From Pseudomonadota bacterium (GTDB lineage: Bacteria > Myxococcota > Bradymonadia > UBA4248), in the NCBI GenBank assembly GCA_017613855.1, contig JAGACY010000021.1, positions 1-13,441 on the forward strand: a stretch of 13,441 nt of DNA, in the 5' to 3' direction. Below, one piece after another: positions 1-7,364 of the stretch. Within the stretch, counting starts at the first letter, position 1. Each line of letters starts with the position of its first letter. A model generated the notes under the pieces. That model was not told where the DNA came from and searched no databases. It saw nothing but the letters and a program-made list of their open reading frames with translations. Made by a program: the position numbers and the translations under genes.

Positions 1-16
1 CATAAGGAGGTATAAA

Positions 17-1429
17 ATGGCAGAGCTCAATCGACGTGATTTTTTGAAAATTGCCGGTGCCGGTGCTGCCGCAGCCGCCATGACTGCCTCCGGGTGCGGC
101 AAACCAGGCCGTTCCGGCATGGAAAAAGGGGGAACTTTGGCTCTGCCCGAAGGGAAAATGACTTATCGCAAAGCAAAAAATGGCGATATCATCTCTCTGC
201 TTGGGTTCGGCATGATGCGTCTGCCTACCATCGATGACCGCAGTGCCCGCGATACCGATTCCGAAATCGATCAGGAAATGGTCAATTCATTGATCGACGA
301 AGCCATCCAGTATGGCGTCAATTATTTCGATACATCACCGGCTTATTGCAAAGGCAAATCCGAGGCTGCTCTGGGAATTGCCCTTAAAAAATATCCGAGA
401 GACAAGTTCTTTGTGGCCACTAAACTCTCAAATTTTGCCGAAAGTACATGGTCTCGCGAAGAATCTCTCAAAATATATGAGAATTCCTTTAAGAATTTAC
501 AGGTCGATACCATCGATTACATGCTGCTGCATGGCATTGGGATGGGCGAAGATGGCATGAAAGTCTTTAATTCGAGATATATCGACAATGGCATGCTCGA
601 TTTTCTTCTCGAAGAACGCAAAAAGGGCCGCATCCGCAATCTCGGATTTTCTTATCATGGCGATATTGCTGTATTTGATCATGCACTGGCCATGGATATC
701 GATTGGGATTTTGTACAAATCCAGCTCAATTTCGTCGACTGGAAACATGCCAAAGAAGTCAATACGCGCAATACCAATGCAGAATATCTGTACGGTGAAT
801 TGCAAAAGAGAAATATACCAGCCATCGTGATGGAACCGTTGCTCGGCGGACGCCTGGCACGTCTGGACAATAATAAAAAGGCACTTGCCATACTTAAGAA
901 GGCCGATCCCGAAGCAAGTCCTGCATCGTGGTCTATGCGGTATGCTGGAAATCCAGATGGTGTGCTGACCGTTTTGAGTGGCATGACTTATCGTGAGCAT
1001 TTGCGCGAGAACCTCAGAACATGCTCGCCACATAAGCCGCTTTCGCAGCAAGAACTCGATATGCTCGAAGATGTGGCTCAAACCATGCTCGCCTATAAAA
1101 CCATCCCCTGCAATACCTGCCAATACTGCATGCCATGCCCGTATGGGCTCGACATTCCCTCCATTTTTGTGCATTATAACAAGTGCCTCAATGAGGATCG
1201 TTATATCAATGATATCAACGATCCAAATTATATCAAGGCACGACGGGAATTCTTGATTGGCTATGATCGCGGCGTTCCCAGAATGCGGCAGGCTGATCAT
1301 TGTATCGGCTGCAACAAGTGCTCACCGCATTGCCCACAGCGCATCGACATTCCCGCCGAAATGCAGAGAATCGATAAGTTTGTCAATTTCATCAAAAAGA
1401 ACAACCACCCCAATAAGGCAAACACTTAG
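17..1429 (+). CDS. Tat-exported aldo/keto reductase with C-terminal 4Fe-4S domain
   Basis: A 470-residue NAD(P)H-linked aldo/keto reductase fused to a ferredoxin-like tail. Seen: a twin-arginine motif R6-R7 (NRRDFLKIAG) before an Ala-rich segment, ending at ASGC27, which could be a Tat lipoprotein lipobox, so the enzyme is probably periplasmic or membrane-anchored. The AKR barrel covers about 48-340 and keeps the family tetrad D105, Y110, K136 and H172. The tail has two cluster motifs, C365-x2-C-x2-C-x2-CP and C429-x2-C-x2-C-x3-CP. Start: ATG at 17 with AAGGAGG 6 bases upstream. The stop TAG is part of the next gene's Shine-Dalgarno, so the two are surely co-translated. Substrate unknown; AKRs with Fe-S tails are common in anaerobes. 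Family call firm, physiological role open. Confidence 0.93.
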   Translation: MAELNRRDFLKIAGAGAAAAAMTASGCGKPGRSGMEKGGTLALPEGKMTYRKAKNGDIISLLGFGMMRLPTIDDRSARDTDSEIDQEMVNSLIDEAIQYGVNYFDTSPAYCKGKSEAALGIALKKYPRDKFFVATKLSNFAESTWSREESLKIYENSFKNLQVDTIDYMLLHGIGMGEDGMKVFNSRYIDNGMLDFLLEERKKGRIRNLGFSYHGDIAVFDHALAMDIDWDFVQIQLNFVDWKHAKEVNTRNTNAEYLYGELQKRNIPAIVMEPLLGGRLARLDNNKKALAILKKADPEASPASWSMRYAGNPDGVLTVLSGMTYREHLRENLRTCSPHKPLSQQELDMLEDVAQTMLAYKTIPCNTCQYCMPCPYGLDIPSIFVHYNKCLNEDRYINDINDPNYIKARREFLIGYDRGVPRMRQADHCIGCNKCSPHCPQRIDIPAEMQRIDKFVNFIKKNNHPNKANT

Positions 1430-1440
1430 GAGGATTTCAC

Positions 1441-1785
1441 ATGCCCTGTATTCAACTGAATGTCTCGACCGCATTGACAGATGCCAACAAAACCAACATC
1501 AAGACGCGTCTAGGCAAAGCCATTGAGCTTTTGCCCGGCAAATCAGAGAACTGGCTTATGGTGACCATGCATGACAATGTCACGGTCTATTTTAAAGGCA
1601 CCAATGATAAACCTGCTGCCTATGTGACCGTAGGCGTCTATGGCCGCGAAGATGCACGCGCGTTTGATGCACTGACCGGGCAAATCTGCAAGATTCTCGG
1701 CGATGAACTCGGCATCCCCGCAGATCGCATCTATGTCCAGTACAGTGCAACACAGCACTGGGGCTGGAATGGCGGCAATTTCTAA
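1441..1785 (+). CDS. MIF-family tautomerase
   Basis: A 114-residue member of the macrophage migration inhibitory factor branch of the tautomerase superfamily, the usual length of the family. The initiator Met is followed by Pro2, which becomes the catalytic N-terminal proline after Met removal. K34 (PGKSEN) aligns with MIF Lys32, Y98 (RIYVQY) with Tyr95, and the GW109N motif near the end with Trp108. The CXXC pair of animal MIF is absent (the region reads AAYV), so no thiol-oxidoreductase role is expected. The family catalyses keto-enol tautomerisation, for example of phenylpyruvate; the natural substrate is unknown. The Shine-Dalgarno TAGGAGG (1427-1433) includes the stop codon of the upstream reductase, so the two form an operon. 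The 3' end overlaps the stop of the convergent lipoprotein gene. Confidence 0.9.
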   Translation: MPCIQLNVSTALTDANKTNIKTRLGKAIELLPGKSENWLMVTMHDNVTVYFKGTNDKPAAYVTVGVYGREDARAFDALTGQICKILGDELGIPADRIYVQYSATQHWGWNGGNF

Positions 1786-3188
1786 TTAAAATCGACCAGT
1801 TCCAAGACATGGGGGTGAAGCACACCGGATGTATTCACGCCCGGATGGTTAGGATCTTCCGAAAACCAGACCAGCCGCTTTTCCCCTTTGGACATTGAGA
1901 GCAGCATTTCCTGATGCGTTTTGGAACCAAGTTCCAGGGGATGCTCTTTGATTTCGCGCTGATAGGTCGAAATCAGGGATTTGCATATTTGCTGCTGACA
2001 GAACCATTCCGAATCATGATAGCGGACGACGCTGTTCATGAGGGGATGAGTTTTGTCTGTGCCCCGTTCTAGAATGGTAAAGGGAATGCCAGAGGATGAC
2101 AGCTGGGCATCCGCAGGATTGGCGAGTTCTTTCGGGGCTTTAACGACGATCTTGTGAAGGGTGAAGAACTGTATTTTGGCTTCGTCTCCATCCATGACAT
2201 AGTTTGGCGGCACCCATACCTGAACGCTGTCACCTGCATGCAGGTTGGGGAAAATGGTGCGCCAGTCCCTGGGAACGCCAGACGGTGAAAAAACTGCTTC
2301 ACGATGGTTGAGTGTCGAAAAAGTGCGTTTGCCGTCCAGAGGGTTCCAGGTCGTGTAATCAAATTGAATGAGATCCGTTTCCGCTATGGGTTCATTGGGA
2401 TTGCCCTGTGAAACCACGCGCCATGCCAGACCATCTGCGAGCCGGATGGCATCTGTTGGAATATCTTTTGGCGGCATTTCTACTGAGAATGCGTCCAACA
2501 GATAGAGATCATACATCAGCAATCCCCGCTCGATGGGCTTTCCATTGACGTAAAAAGGCATTTCATATTTGGACAGTTCGGGCGGAATCCATAAATGTAT
2601 ATGAGCCGGTGCATGTGATGTTTGCAGATATTCTTTCAATGATTCAGGAATCGAATCATCCCATGCAAATACTTTGGGTGAGAGTTTCTTGCCTTCTTTT
2701 GAATAGTAGGTAGAGGAGAGCAGTTGCCCATCCGCATTCCATAACGAATAGTGAAGCTTGATAAAATCTGATTTTGCTAATGATATTACGTTGGCATCTT
2801 GTTTTACGATAAATGATATCAACCCAGATTGTTCTGTTTTGGCTTGCTCAATTGCGGAATAATCTTCGAACAGATTGGTATGAGCGGCTATCTTTTGGGC
2901 GGCCTCATCTGCTTCGGCAAGCCAGATTGATTTGGAATCGGACTCAGAATGCGTTCCATCATCACTTTGGGGCAATGGTTTGGCAATGGGAAGCTGCGCG
3001 CTGTCATCGCCAAAATCAGCTTTGTCTTTGGATGGTATTGCTTCGACTGTGGTGATTGCTGTTGTACTATTGGTGGAGCTATGGTCATCATGGTGTTGCG
3101 TTCGATGGCAGCTCGTTGTCATGCATAGCAAAATGACTATCTGTGCGACAGGTATGAACAAACTATGAATAGATTTATGATGACTCAC
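1782..3188 (-). CDS. Lipoprotein with three degenerate FKBP-like domains
   Basis: A 468-residue exported protein. I chose GTG at 3188: it has GGGGA 6-7 bases upstream and yields a compact lipoprotein signal (K5, hydrophobic core, TTSC27). The frame is open to GTG 3224 and ATG 3218, but neither has a Shine-Dalgarno and both put extra polar residues before the signal. A Ser/Thr/Asp-rich linker follows. Three FKBP-fold-like units come next, each with a 'hY..W...DG' strand, a 'P..(W/F)' turn and a 'vWiPP..y' loop: roughly 115-225, 230-345 and 350-468. The Asp of the FKBP 'FDS' element is replaced (SST, FST), so prolyl isomerase activity is doubtful and a binding or chaperone role is more likely. 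The start lies inside the decayed tail of the upstream cysteine-rich gene, suggesting former translational coupling. Fold assignment is from pattern only. Confidence 0.75.
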   Translation of the reverse strand: MSHHKSIHSLFIPVAQIVILLCMTTSCHRTQHHDDHSSTNSTTAITTVEAIPSKDKADFGDDSAQLPIAKPLPQSDDGTHSESDSKSIWLAEADEAAQKIAAHTNLFEDYSAIEQAKTEQSGLISFIVKQDANVISLAKSDFIKLHYSLWNADGQLLSSTYYSKEGKKLSPKVFAWDDSIPESLKEYLQTSHAPAHIHLWIPPELSKYEMPFYVNGKPIERGLLMYDLYLLDAFSVEMPPKDIPTDAIRLADGLAWRVVSQGNPNEPIAETDLIQFDYTTWNPLDGKRTFSTLNHREAVFSPSGVPRDWRTIFPNLHAGDSVQVWVPPNYVMDGDEAKIQFFTLHKIVVKAPKELANPADAQLSSSGIPFTILERGTDKTHPLMNSVVRYHDSEWFCQQQICKSLISTYQREIKEHPLELGSKTHQEMLLSMSKGEKRLVWFSEDPNHPGVNTSGVLHPHVLELVDFN

Positions 3189-3439
3189 TGCATTCCCCGT
3201 TATTGAGTGTAAAGCCATGATCACATTTTGTCATTTGGCACTTGCTACCATTTCCTTCGCATACAGCACTGATAGAATAAACAATCACCTAAACAATTGA
3301 ATTCAGTCGTATATTCTTTGGTTTCAATCTTGAGACATGTATCGCCATGAATATTTGAACAATATCCATCTGAACAAATAATTGCTGCACAGAAATGATG
3401 AATTGCGAAAATGATATATTTGTCGGAAATATCCATGAA
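3175..3439 (-). pseudogene. Detached 3' remnant of the cysteine-rich lipoprotein gene
   Basis: Beyond the TAA at 3440-3442, the same frame stays open from ATG 3434-3436 to TAG 3245-3247 and still encodes clustered cysteines (CSDGYCSNIHGDTC, NCLGDC). From about 3271 the pattern jumps to another frame, which reads AVCEGNGSKC then KCDHGF and NNGEC, and ends with TAA at 3175-3177. The C-x4-C-x10-C spacing with GF after the second Cys equals the end of the repeat units in the upstream coding region. This fits one gene that has acquired an in-frame stop and a one-base frameshift between about 3271 and 3290. Assembly error is the main alternative, since both defects could be sequencing mistakes. Its last codons overlap the start of the FKBP-like lipoprotein by 14 bases. 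Confidence 0.65.
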
Positions 3440-4030
3440 TTAATCGGTAGTATCTTTCTCACAATCATTGTTGTTGATATGATAGCCTGGCTCACACGAA
3501 TACACGACACATTGATTGTTATCACACGATATTTCTCTGTAGTGAGAAAATTTGGTTTGGCAATCAATCTTGTCAGAACCACATTGGGTGACATTATCGG
3601 GAAGACACACGCCATTTCGTTTGAAAAATCCCGTTTTGCAGCTATCGGCCACACAAACACCTTCTTTACACTCAGCTTTTTGTGCACCCCTTACTGTATT
3701 GCAATCCTGAAGGTCCTGGCCGCAATCGGTCATGGTATCATTGGTGCATTCCTTCCTGTCAGATTTAGCAATAGGAATCAGATGAAATCCTACTTCGCAT
3801 GCAGTTGCACTGCATTGGCCTTCTAAACACTTCGCTTCACGGATACCCTGCAGTTCAAGGCAATTCACTTCGGGATAGCCACATGCATCGGGCGCTTTGG
3901 AGTTCAATTCACATGAACCATCGCTGATTGGATGGTAGTCACCTGTGCATTCCGGGGGTGGGGGATCGAGGACGCAGCTGCAGGTCATCATGGCTGTAAC
4001 CATACATGTCAGTAAAATGGATTGTTTCAT
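3440..4030 (-). CDS. Cysteine-rich repeat lipoprotein, probably truncated
   Basis: A 196-residue product from ATG 4030, chosen because GGAGG lies 5 bases upstream; the frame is open further but without a Shine-Dalgarno. Signal peptide with lipobox TCSC19, then a Pro-rich stretch (LDPPPPEC). Three repeats follow with the spacing C-x6-C-x10/11-C-x4-C-x4-C-x2-G-(F/Y), each closed by a further Cys: starting at CGYPEVNC, CGQDLQDC and CGSDKIDC. This is an EGF-like or stalk-like disulfide-rich surface protein. I do not recognise a named family; similar repeats occur in surface proteins of deltaproteobacterial lineages (recalled, not checked). The TAA at 3440-3442 cuts the gene before the next repeat, and homologous coding continues downstream, so this is probably a truncated or decaying gene. 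It would be first in a unit with the FKBP-like lipoprotein. Confidence 0.8.
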   Translation of the reverse strand: MKQSILLTCMVTAMMTCSCVLDPPPPECTGDYHPISDGSCELNSKAPDACGYPEVNCLELQGIREAKCLEGQCSATACEVGFHLIPIAKSDRKECTNDTMTDCGQDLQDCNTVRGAQKAECKEGVCVADSCKTGFFKRNGVCLPDNVTQCGSDKIDCQTKFSHYREISCDNNQCVVYSCEPGYHINNNDCEKDTTD

Positions 4031-4063
4031 GATGACCTCCGGGTAAAGCAAATCCCCTTCTAT

Positions 4064-4093
4064 TTTATAACAACCATATATGCAGATGTCCAA
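4064..4093 (-). promoter_or_regulatory. Candidate sigma-70-type promoter of the cysteine-rich lipoprotein
   Basis: Reading the minus strand, TTGGAC (4088-4093) and TATAAA (4064-4069) are separated by 18 bases, and the -10 lies 33 bases upstream of ATG 4030. Both hexamers resemble the sigma-70 consensus. No operator is visible. Based on pattern only. Confidence 0.4.
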
Positions 4094-4115
4094 TAATTGT
4101 ATAATGATTCACTTC

Positions 4116-4215
4116 GCTTTTGGCCTTTGGCCAATGCGCTTCGTGTTTCGGCCTTGCTCGCAAGCTCGCTACGGCCTTTGAATCGGCCTGTCTGCTTACG
4201 CAGATACGGCCGATT
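4116..4215. repeat. Cluster of three different hairpins
   Basis: Three inverted repeats lie in tandem. TTGGCC/GGCCAA at 4120-4134 has a 3-base loop. CTTGC/GCAAG at 4153-4164 has a 2-base loop. A two-part stem at 4181-4215 pairs AATCGGCC with GGCCGATT outside and TCTGC with GCAGA inside, around the loop TTAC. The word CGGCC recurs four times between 4149 and 4212. The arrangement resembles REP-type extragenic palindromes rather than a terminator, since no T-run follows. Confidence 0.6.
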
Positions 4216-4265
4216 TGGAAAAAAGTGTGCAATCGAAGGGAATGCGTTTCATCAAAAGATGCACA

Positions 4266-4326
4266 AGCCGTATTGCCGAAGGCAATAGGCGGTGCATGGC
4301 GAGCCGTATTGCCGAAGGCAATAGGC
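4266..4326. repeat. Two direct 25-base repeats, each a hairpin
   Basis: Identical 25-base copies occupy 4266-4290 and 4302-4326, 11 bases apart. Each folds as TATTGCC-GAA-GGCAATA, extended by GCC/GGC across one bulged G, a 10-pair stem. Two identical palindromic copies in a gap suggest a recently duplicated REP-like unit. Confidence 0.75.
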
Positions 4327-4517
4327 CGCACACATAGATAAAAATGTAACGATTCAATTCCCGGGATTCCCGGTTTGTAACTTTCGATTCAACACATGTG
4401 TTCATTATGAATGCATCATTTTTATGAATCATAAAATGCTGCGTTCAAGTTCTGTCATCAGATGATATCCATAGACAAACACATCAATACGTTGGCTGTA
4501 CAAAGCCTCAATCATAA

Positions 4518-5891
4518 CTATTTGGCAACGACTTTGATGGAAGTAACCGAATGATCCCCTTCATTGGCAACCCAAATATAGGCGGCGTTGCCGAATATTC
4601 CCGAAGAAATACCTTCGGGATAGACTTTGCTCGTATCCTCTGAACAAACGCCGTTGCCCACGACATCGCCTACACCGGCTCTCGTAATGAGCTCAAAATT
4701 GGGTTTCGACGGGTTCGTGACATCATAAACGATGACGGCACCTGCATAGCGAAGGGTTGCTGCAACGTAAGTTTTGTTGTTCAGGCTGAATGATGTTACA
4801 GAATCCGGGCTGTATTTCGTGCCAGGGAACCAGTCCGCTTCGAGACACGGATAGTTCGTCGGGACTTCCTTTTCGGTAATCTGAGTATTCGACACAACGG
4901 CGCCTGTATCGTCTATGATAATGATCGAATCACTTCCCTCGCCAGCCATGGCAAAATAATGTTTGGAGCCTATATCAAAGGCAATGATGCCGTCCGGCCA
5001 TGATTGAATCCCGGCTGCATTTGCTGGAATATCTATAAATTTGACGTCGCTTTCGTCGAGTATTTCGCCATCTTTTTTCATCATCACGCTCAGTTTGAAC
5101 AGAGCAACTTCGTAGGAATCCTGCAATGTGACTGCAACCGTGTCCGAATCACTCGCTATTGCAATGTATTCTGGTTCACGCGATTGTTTGAGAGCGTTTT
5201 GAGTGAATTGAATTTGTTTGCTGACTTTCAGGTCGTTGGAATGGATATTCGATAAATCTATTATAGATACACTGGGATTGCCTGCTCCGACGGGACATTT
5301 GCCCCAGTTGTCGGTGCTGTCATATTCATTGGCTGTGATGGCATATTTTTTATCGGGCGTTACGGCAATGGCATCTGGCATGGGGCCGACCGTCAGATCT
5401 TTGATTGAAAAAGAATTGCCTGATGCATCTTTTTCATTGGTGACCATATAGATATTGCCTGAACAGGCTGTTATCTCTTTGCTTGTATTCTTGGTTAAAA
5501 GCGTATGAGTTACAAATGTGTGCTTTTCATCATATACAGCTGAATTGGTCAGTTCATTGTCTTCGTCATCGTCATGTATAAAACTCGTAAGATTAAAATC
5601 ATCATAGTAGGAATTGAGTTTTTTTCCATCGTTCTCGAGATAACGAATCACTTTTGTTTTGGAAGAAACTGCGATGGCGGAAGGCAGTTCCCTTCCTTCG
5701 ACGACTCGCACCGACTCGATATTGCCGCTGTAGGTTTGTGTGACAGAACCTACAATATTGATGGATTGACCTGAAATAATCACAGTATCTTGTTGCCCTG
5801 TTTTATCTTCTTTGGCTGAATCATCATCGGAATCACAGCCGCAAATCAGCGCTATAAGCGCCATTGAAATGAACCATTTTGTCGTTTTCAT
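4518..5891 (-). CDS. Beta-propeller lipoprotein, choice-of-anchor-I-like
   Basis: A 457-residue exported protein. Start ATG 5891 with GGAG about 7 bases upstream. Signal peptide MKTTKWFISM... with lipobox ICGC19, followed by an acidic linker DSDDDS. The rest is a run of blade-like repeats: 'PDAIAVTPDKKYAITANEY' (about 175-195), 'EPEYIAIASDSDTVAVTLQD' (about 240-260), 'WPDGIIAFDIGSKHYFAMAGEGSD' and a final 'GNAAYIWVANEGDHSV'. The ANE/GEG wording after a 'PD/PE.I' strand is what I associate with choice-of-anchor I and YVTN-type propellers of surface proteins. No catalytic site is visible, so a binding or scaffolding role is likely. It seems to be transcribed alone, with 147 bases of heptamer-bearing gap upstream. 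Confidence 0.75.
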   Translation of the reverse strand: MKTTKWFISMALIALICGCDSDDDSAKEDKTGQQDTVIISGQSINIVGSVTQTYSGNIESVRVVEGRELPSAIAVSSKTKVIRYLENDGKKLNSYYDDFNLTSFIHDDDEDNELTNSAVYDEKHTFVTHTLLTKNTSKEITACSGNIYMVTNEKDASGNSFSIKDLTVGPMPDAIAVTPDKKYAITANEYDSTDNWGKCPVGAGNPSVSIIDLSNIHSNDLKVSKQIQFTQNALKQSREPEYIAIASDSDTVAVTLQDSYEVALFKLSVMMKKDGEILDESDVKFIDIPANAAGIQSWPDGIIAFDIGSKHYFAMAGEGSDSIIIIDDTGAVVSNTQITEKEVPTNYPCLEADWFPGTKYSPDSVTSFSLNNKTYVAATLRYAGAVIVYDVTNPSKPNFELITRAGVGDVVGNGVCSEDTSKVYPEGISSGIFGNAAYIWVANEGDHSVTSIKVVAK

Positions 5892-5990
5892 ATTTTCTCC
5901 TTTTGGGTTTTATGAGTCATGAACTGCATAATTCATATTTTTTGAATGATGTGCAGTGCAATTCCTGGATTCAGACTTGCTTTTAAGTTT

Positions 5991-6030
5991 TGCATCATCA
6001 ATTCCGCATTCCGCATTACGCATTACGAAT
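5991..6030 (-). repeat. Heptamer tract A with shared 12-mer
   Basis: On the minus strand: ATTCGTA, ATGCGTA, ATGCGGA, ATGCGGA, then ATTGATGATGCA. That is four heptamers of form ATnnnnA and a conserved tail. It lies between the stop of the outer-membrane protein gene and the start of the beta-propeller lipoprotein. The same architecture occurs at 10058-10097 in opposite orientation. Confidence 0.75.
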
Positions 6031-6038
6031 TAAATATA

Positions 6039-7310
6039 TTAATACCTTGCCTCAATTTGAAGCAGCAGCTCATTATCATCGACAGATGCATCTTTTATGC
6101 TGAGATCGGGCACACCATTCTCTTCGAGGAAGAAACTATACTCGAATCTTAGAGAGAGGATATCTTCAATGAGGTTTAAGCGTGTTGCGAGCGTGATGAT
6201 GTGGTGATCCCACGAAATCGCATTGTTGACGTCCGCAGAGCGAAGGGCAACACCAGTCTGATTAACTTTGGTTGAATCGAGTGTCCAAAGCGCATCGTAT
6301 CTGGCCAATAGTTCAAAGCGGTTCAGATAGCTGGAATCGCGATAAAAGGTATATCCAGCCTGTGCGTACATGCCTGCACGCTTGATGAGCTGCTCCTGAG
6401 AGGCAATACCTTCGGCCATCACATGAAAACCGTAGTTATTATAGGAAATACGTCCACCAGCCCACCATACAAGGCTGTCTGTCTTTTCCGAATCAAAATG
6501 ATCCAGAGAACGATAATAAGTATATCCGGAAATGAGTGTATCAATGCCTTTTTTGGTTACGATTTGCCCGACATGCCCAAAACCTTCTATCGAAAACCCA
6601 TAGGTCAGCAGCTTGAGGTAGAGTGTTCCTGATGCGGAATTGCCTGAATAAGGCTTGGCACTGCCGTATGACAATGTCGAATAGGATCCGGCATACGTCG
6701 GAGATCCATGGATAGGTTCTAATTTTAATGGCCGCATAAAGCCAACAGAACCATATAATGTCATGGAAGATTCTTCATCGAATATAAATTTAGCGCCGTA
6801 TGCAGCATGATATTCCGAGTTCTTCCAATAATTGATGGCAATGAGCGGGTAGCGAACCGTATGGCGATCGGTTGCAATGACTGGAGTCTGGTAGCCAAGT
6901 TCGGCCCCATGGGAGAACCAGGTTTCCAGATTATCTTTATATTCAAAATAGATGGCCGAAAGGGAAGTGCTGTCCGTCAGAAAGGAAATGTTGGTATTGA
7001 GCCAGATGATTTCCTGCCAGTTGACTCGGAAAGACAGATCAAAACTGTCGAGCTCGACAAACGGCGATCGTGTGCCGATGGTGGCAGTATCGGTAGGACT
7101 GTCATATTTGGGGCCGCCGTCTCCCTGAAGATCATGCAATCCGATGCGGGCACGACCTTTGAGCTCAAGCGTAAAATCATGGGCATCCAGAGTAAACCTC
7201 GGTGGCGCGTGTTCCGTGTCGAATTCATCAAAAGCTGCGGCGTCCGTCGCATTCAAGGCTGCCGCAATGGGCAATGATGCAAGAATTGTTGTCAGAGTCT
7301 TTGTGTTCAT
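6039..7310 (-). CDS. Outer-membrane beta-barrel protein under thiamine riboswitch control
   Basis: A 423-residue protein with a Sec signal peptide, cleavage likely after DAAA26. The mature part is rich in alternating aromatic/polar strands and Tyr/Gly turns (HGAELGYQTPV, YGSVGFMRPL, AQAGYTFYRDSS, LSLRFEYSFFLEEN) and ends in a terminal strand with C-terminal Tyr (LLLQIEARY), as expected of outer-membrane barrels. No TonB box or plug domain is seen, so it looks like a porin-type channel rather than a TonB-dependent receptor. The start ATG 7310 has only a weak GAAGG close by, consistent with translation control by the TPP riboswitch 55 bases upstream. Inference: uptake of thiamine, its phosphates or precursors across the outer membrane. 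I do not recognise the specific family. Confidence 0.8.
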   Translation of the reverse strand: MNTKTLTTILASLPIAAALNATDAAAFDEFDTEHAPPRFTLDAHDFTLELKGRARIGLHDLQGDGGPKYDSPTDTATIGTRSPFVELDSFDLSFRVNWQEIIWLNTNISFLTDSTSLSAIYFEYKDNLETWFSHGAELGYQTPVIATDRHTVRYPLIAINYWKNSEYHAAYGAKFIFDEESSMTLYGSVGFMRPLKLEPIHGSPTYAGSYSTLSYGSAKPYSGNSASGTLYLKLLTYGFSIEGFGHVGQIVTKKGIDTLISGYTYYRSLDHFDSEKTDSLVWWAGGRISYNNYGFHVMAEGIASQEQLIKRAGMYAQAGYTFYRDSSYLNRFELLARYDALWTLDSTKVNQTGVALRSADVNNAISWDHHIITLATRLNLIEDILSLRFEYSFFLEENGVPDLSIKDASVDDNELLLQIEARY

Positions 7311-7363
7311 GGGCCTTCAGATGCTCAAACGCAGGAAGATCCCTTATGAACTCAAGTGCCCAT
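7309..7363 (-). promoter_or_regulatory. Possible start-codon-sequestering expression platform
   Basis: On the minus strand, AUGGGC directly 3' of riboswitch stem P1 (7358-7363) is perfectly complementary to GCCCAU (7309-7314), which contains the AU of the start codon; one further U-G pair is possible. Pairing would hide the initiation site. Which state forms it needs probing. Confidence 0.45.
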
Positions 7364-7364
7364 A

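Larger units (their letters stand above)
4031..4517. other. Non-coding gap rich in palindromes
   Basis: This 487-base gap has no convincing gene. Open frames crossing it run through palindromes and carry no recognisable domain. It holds the promoter region of the cysteine-rich gene at the left, the palindrome cluster at 4116-4326, the perfect 12-base palindrome AACACATGTGTT at 4391-4402, and CCCGGGATTCCCGG near 4363. The right end lies downstream of the beta-propeller lipoprotein gene. No classic hairpin-plus-T-run terminator was found for that gene. Confidence 0.6.

Noticed and set aside
497..1300. Long open frame opposite the aldo/keto reductase
   Set aside because: Fully antisense to a confidently identified enzyme, with no domain and no ribosome site.
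3395..3826. Plus-strand open frame of 143 codons
   Set aside because: Antisense to the cysteine-rich gene, whose signal peptide and regular cysteine spacing are far stronger evidence.
4266..4326. CRISPR-like pair of identical 25-base repeats
   Set aside because: Only two copies, an 11-base gap too short for a spacer, and each copy is a strong hairpin; no cas genes nearby.
6807..7277. Plus-strand open frame of 156 codons
   Set aside because: Antisense to the outer-membrane barrel gene and without any known domain.
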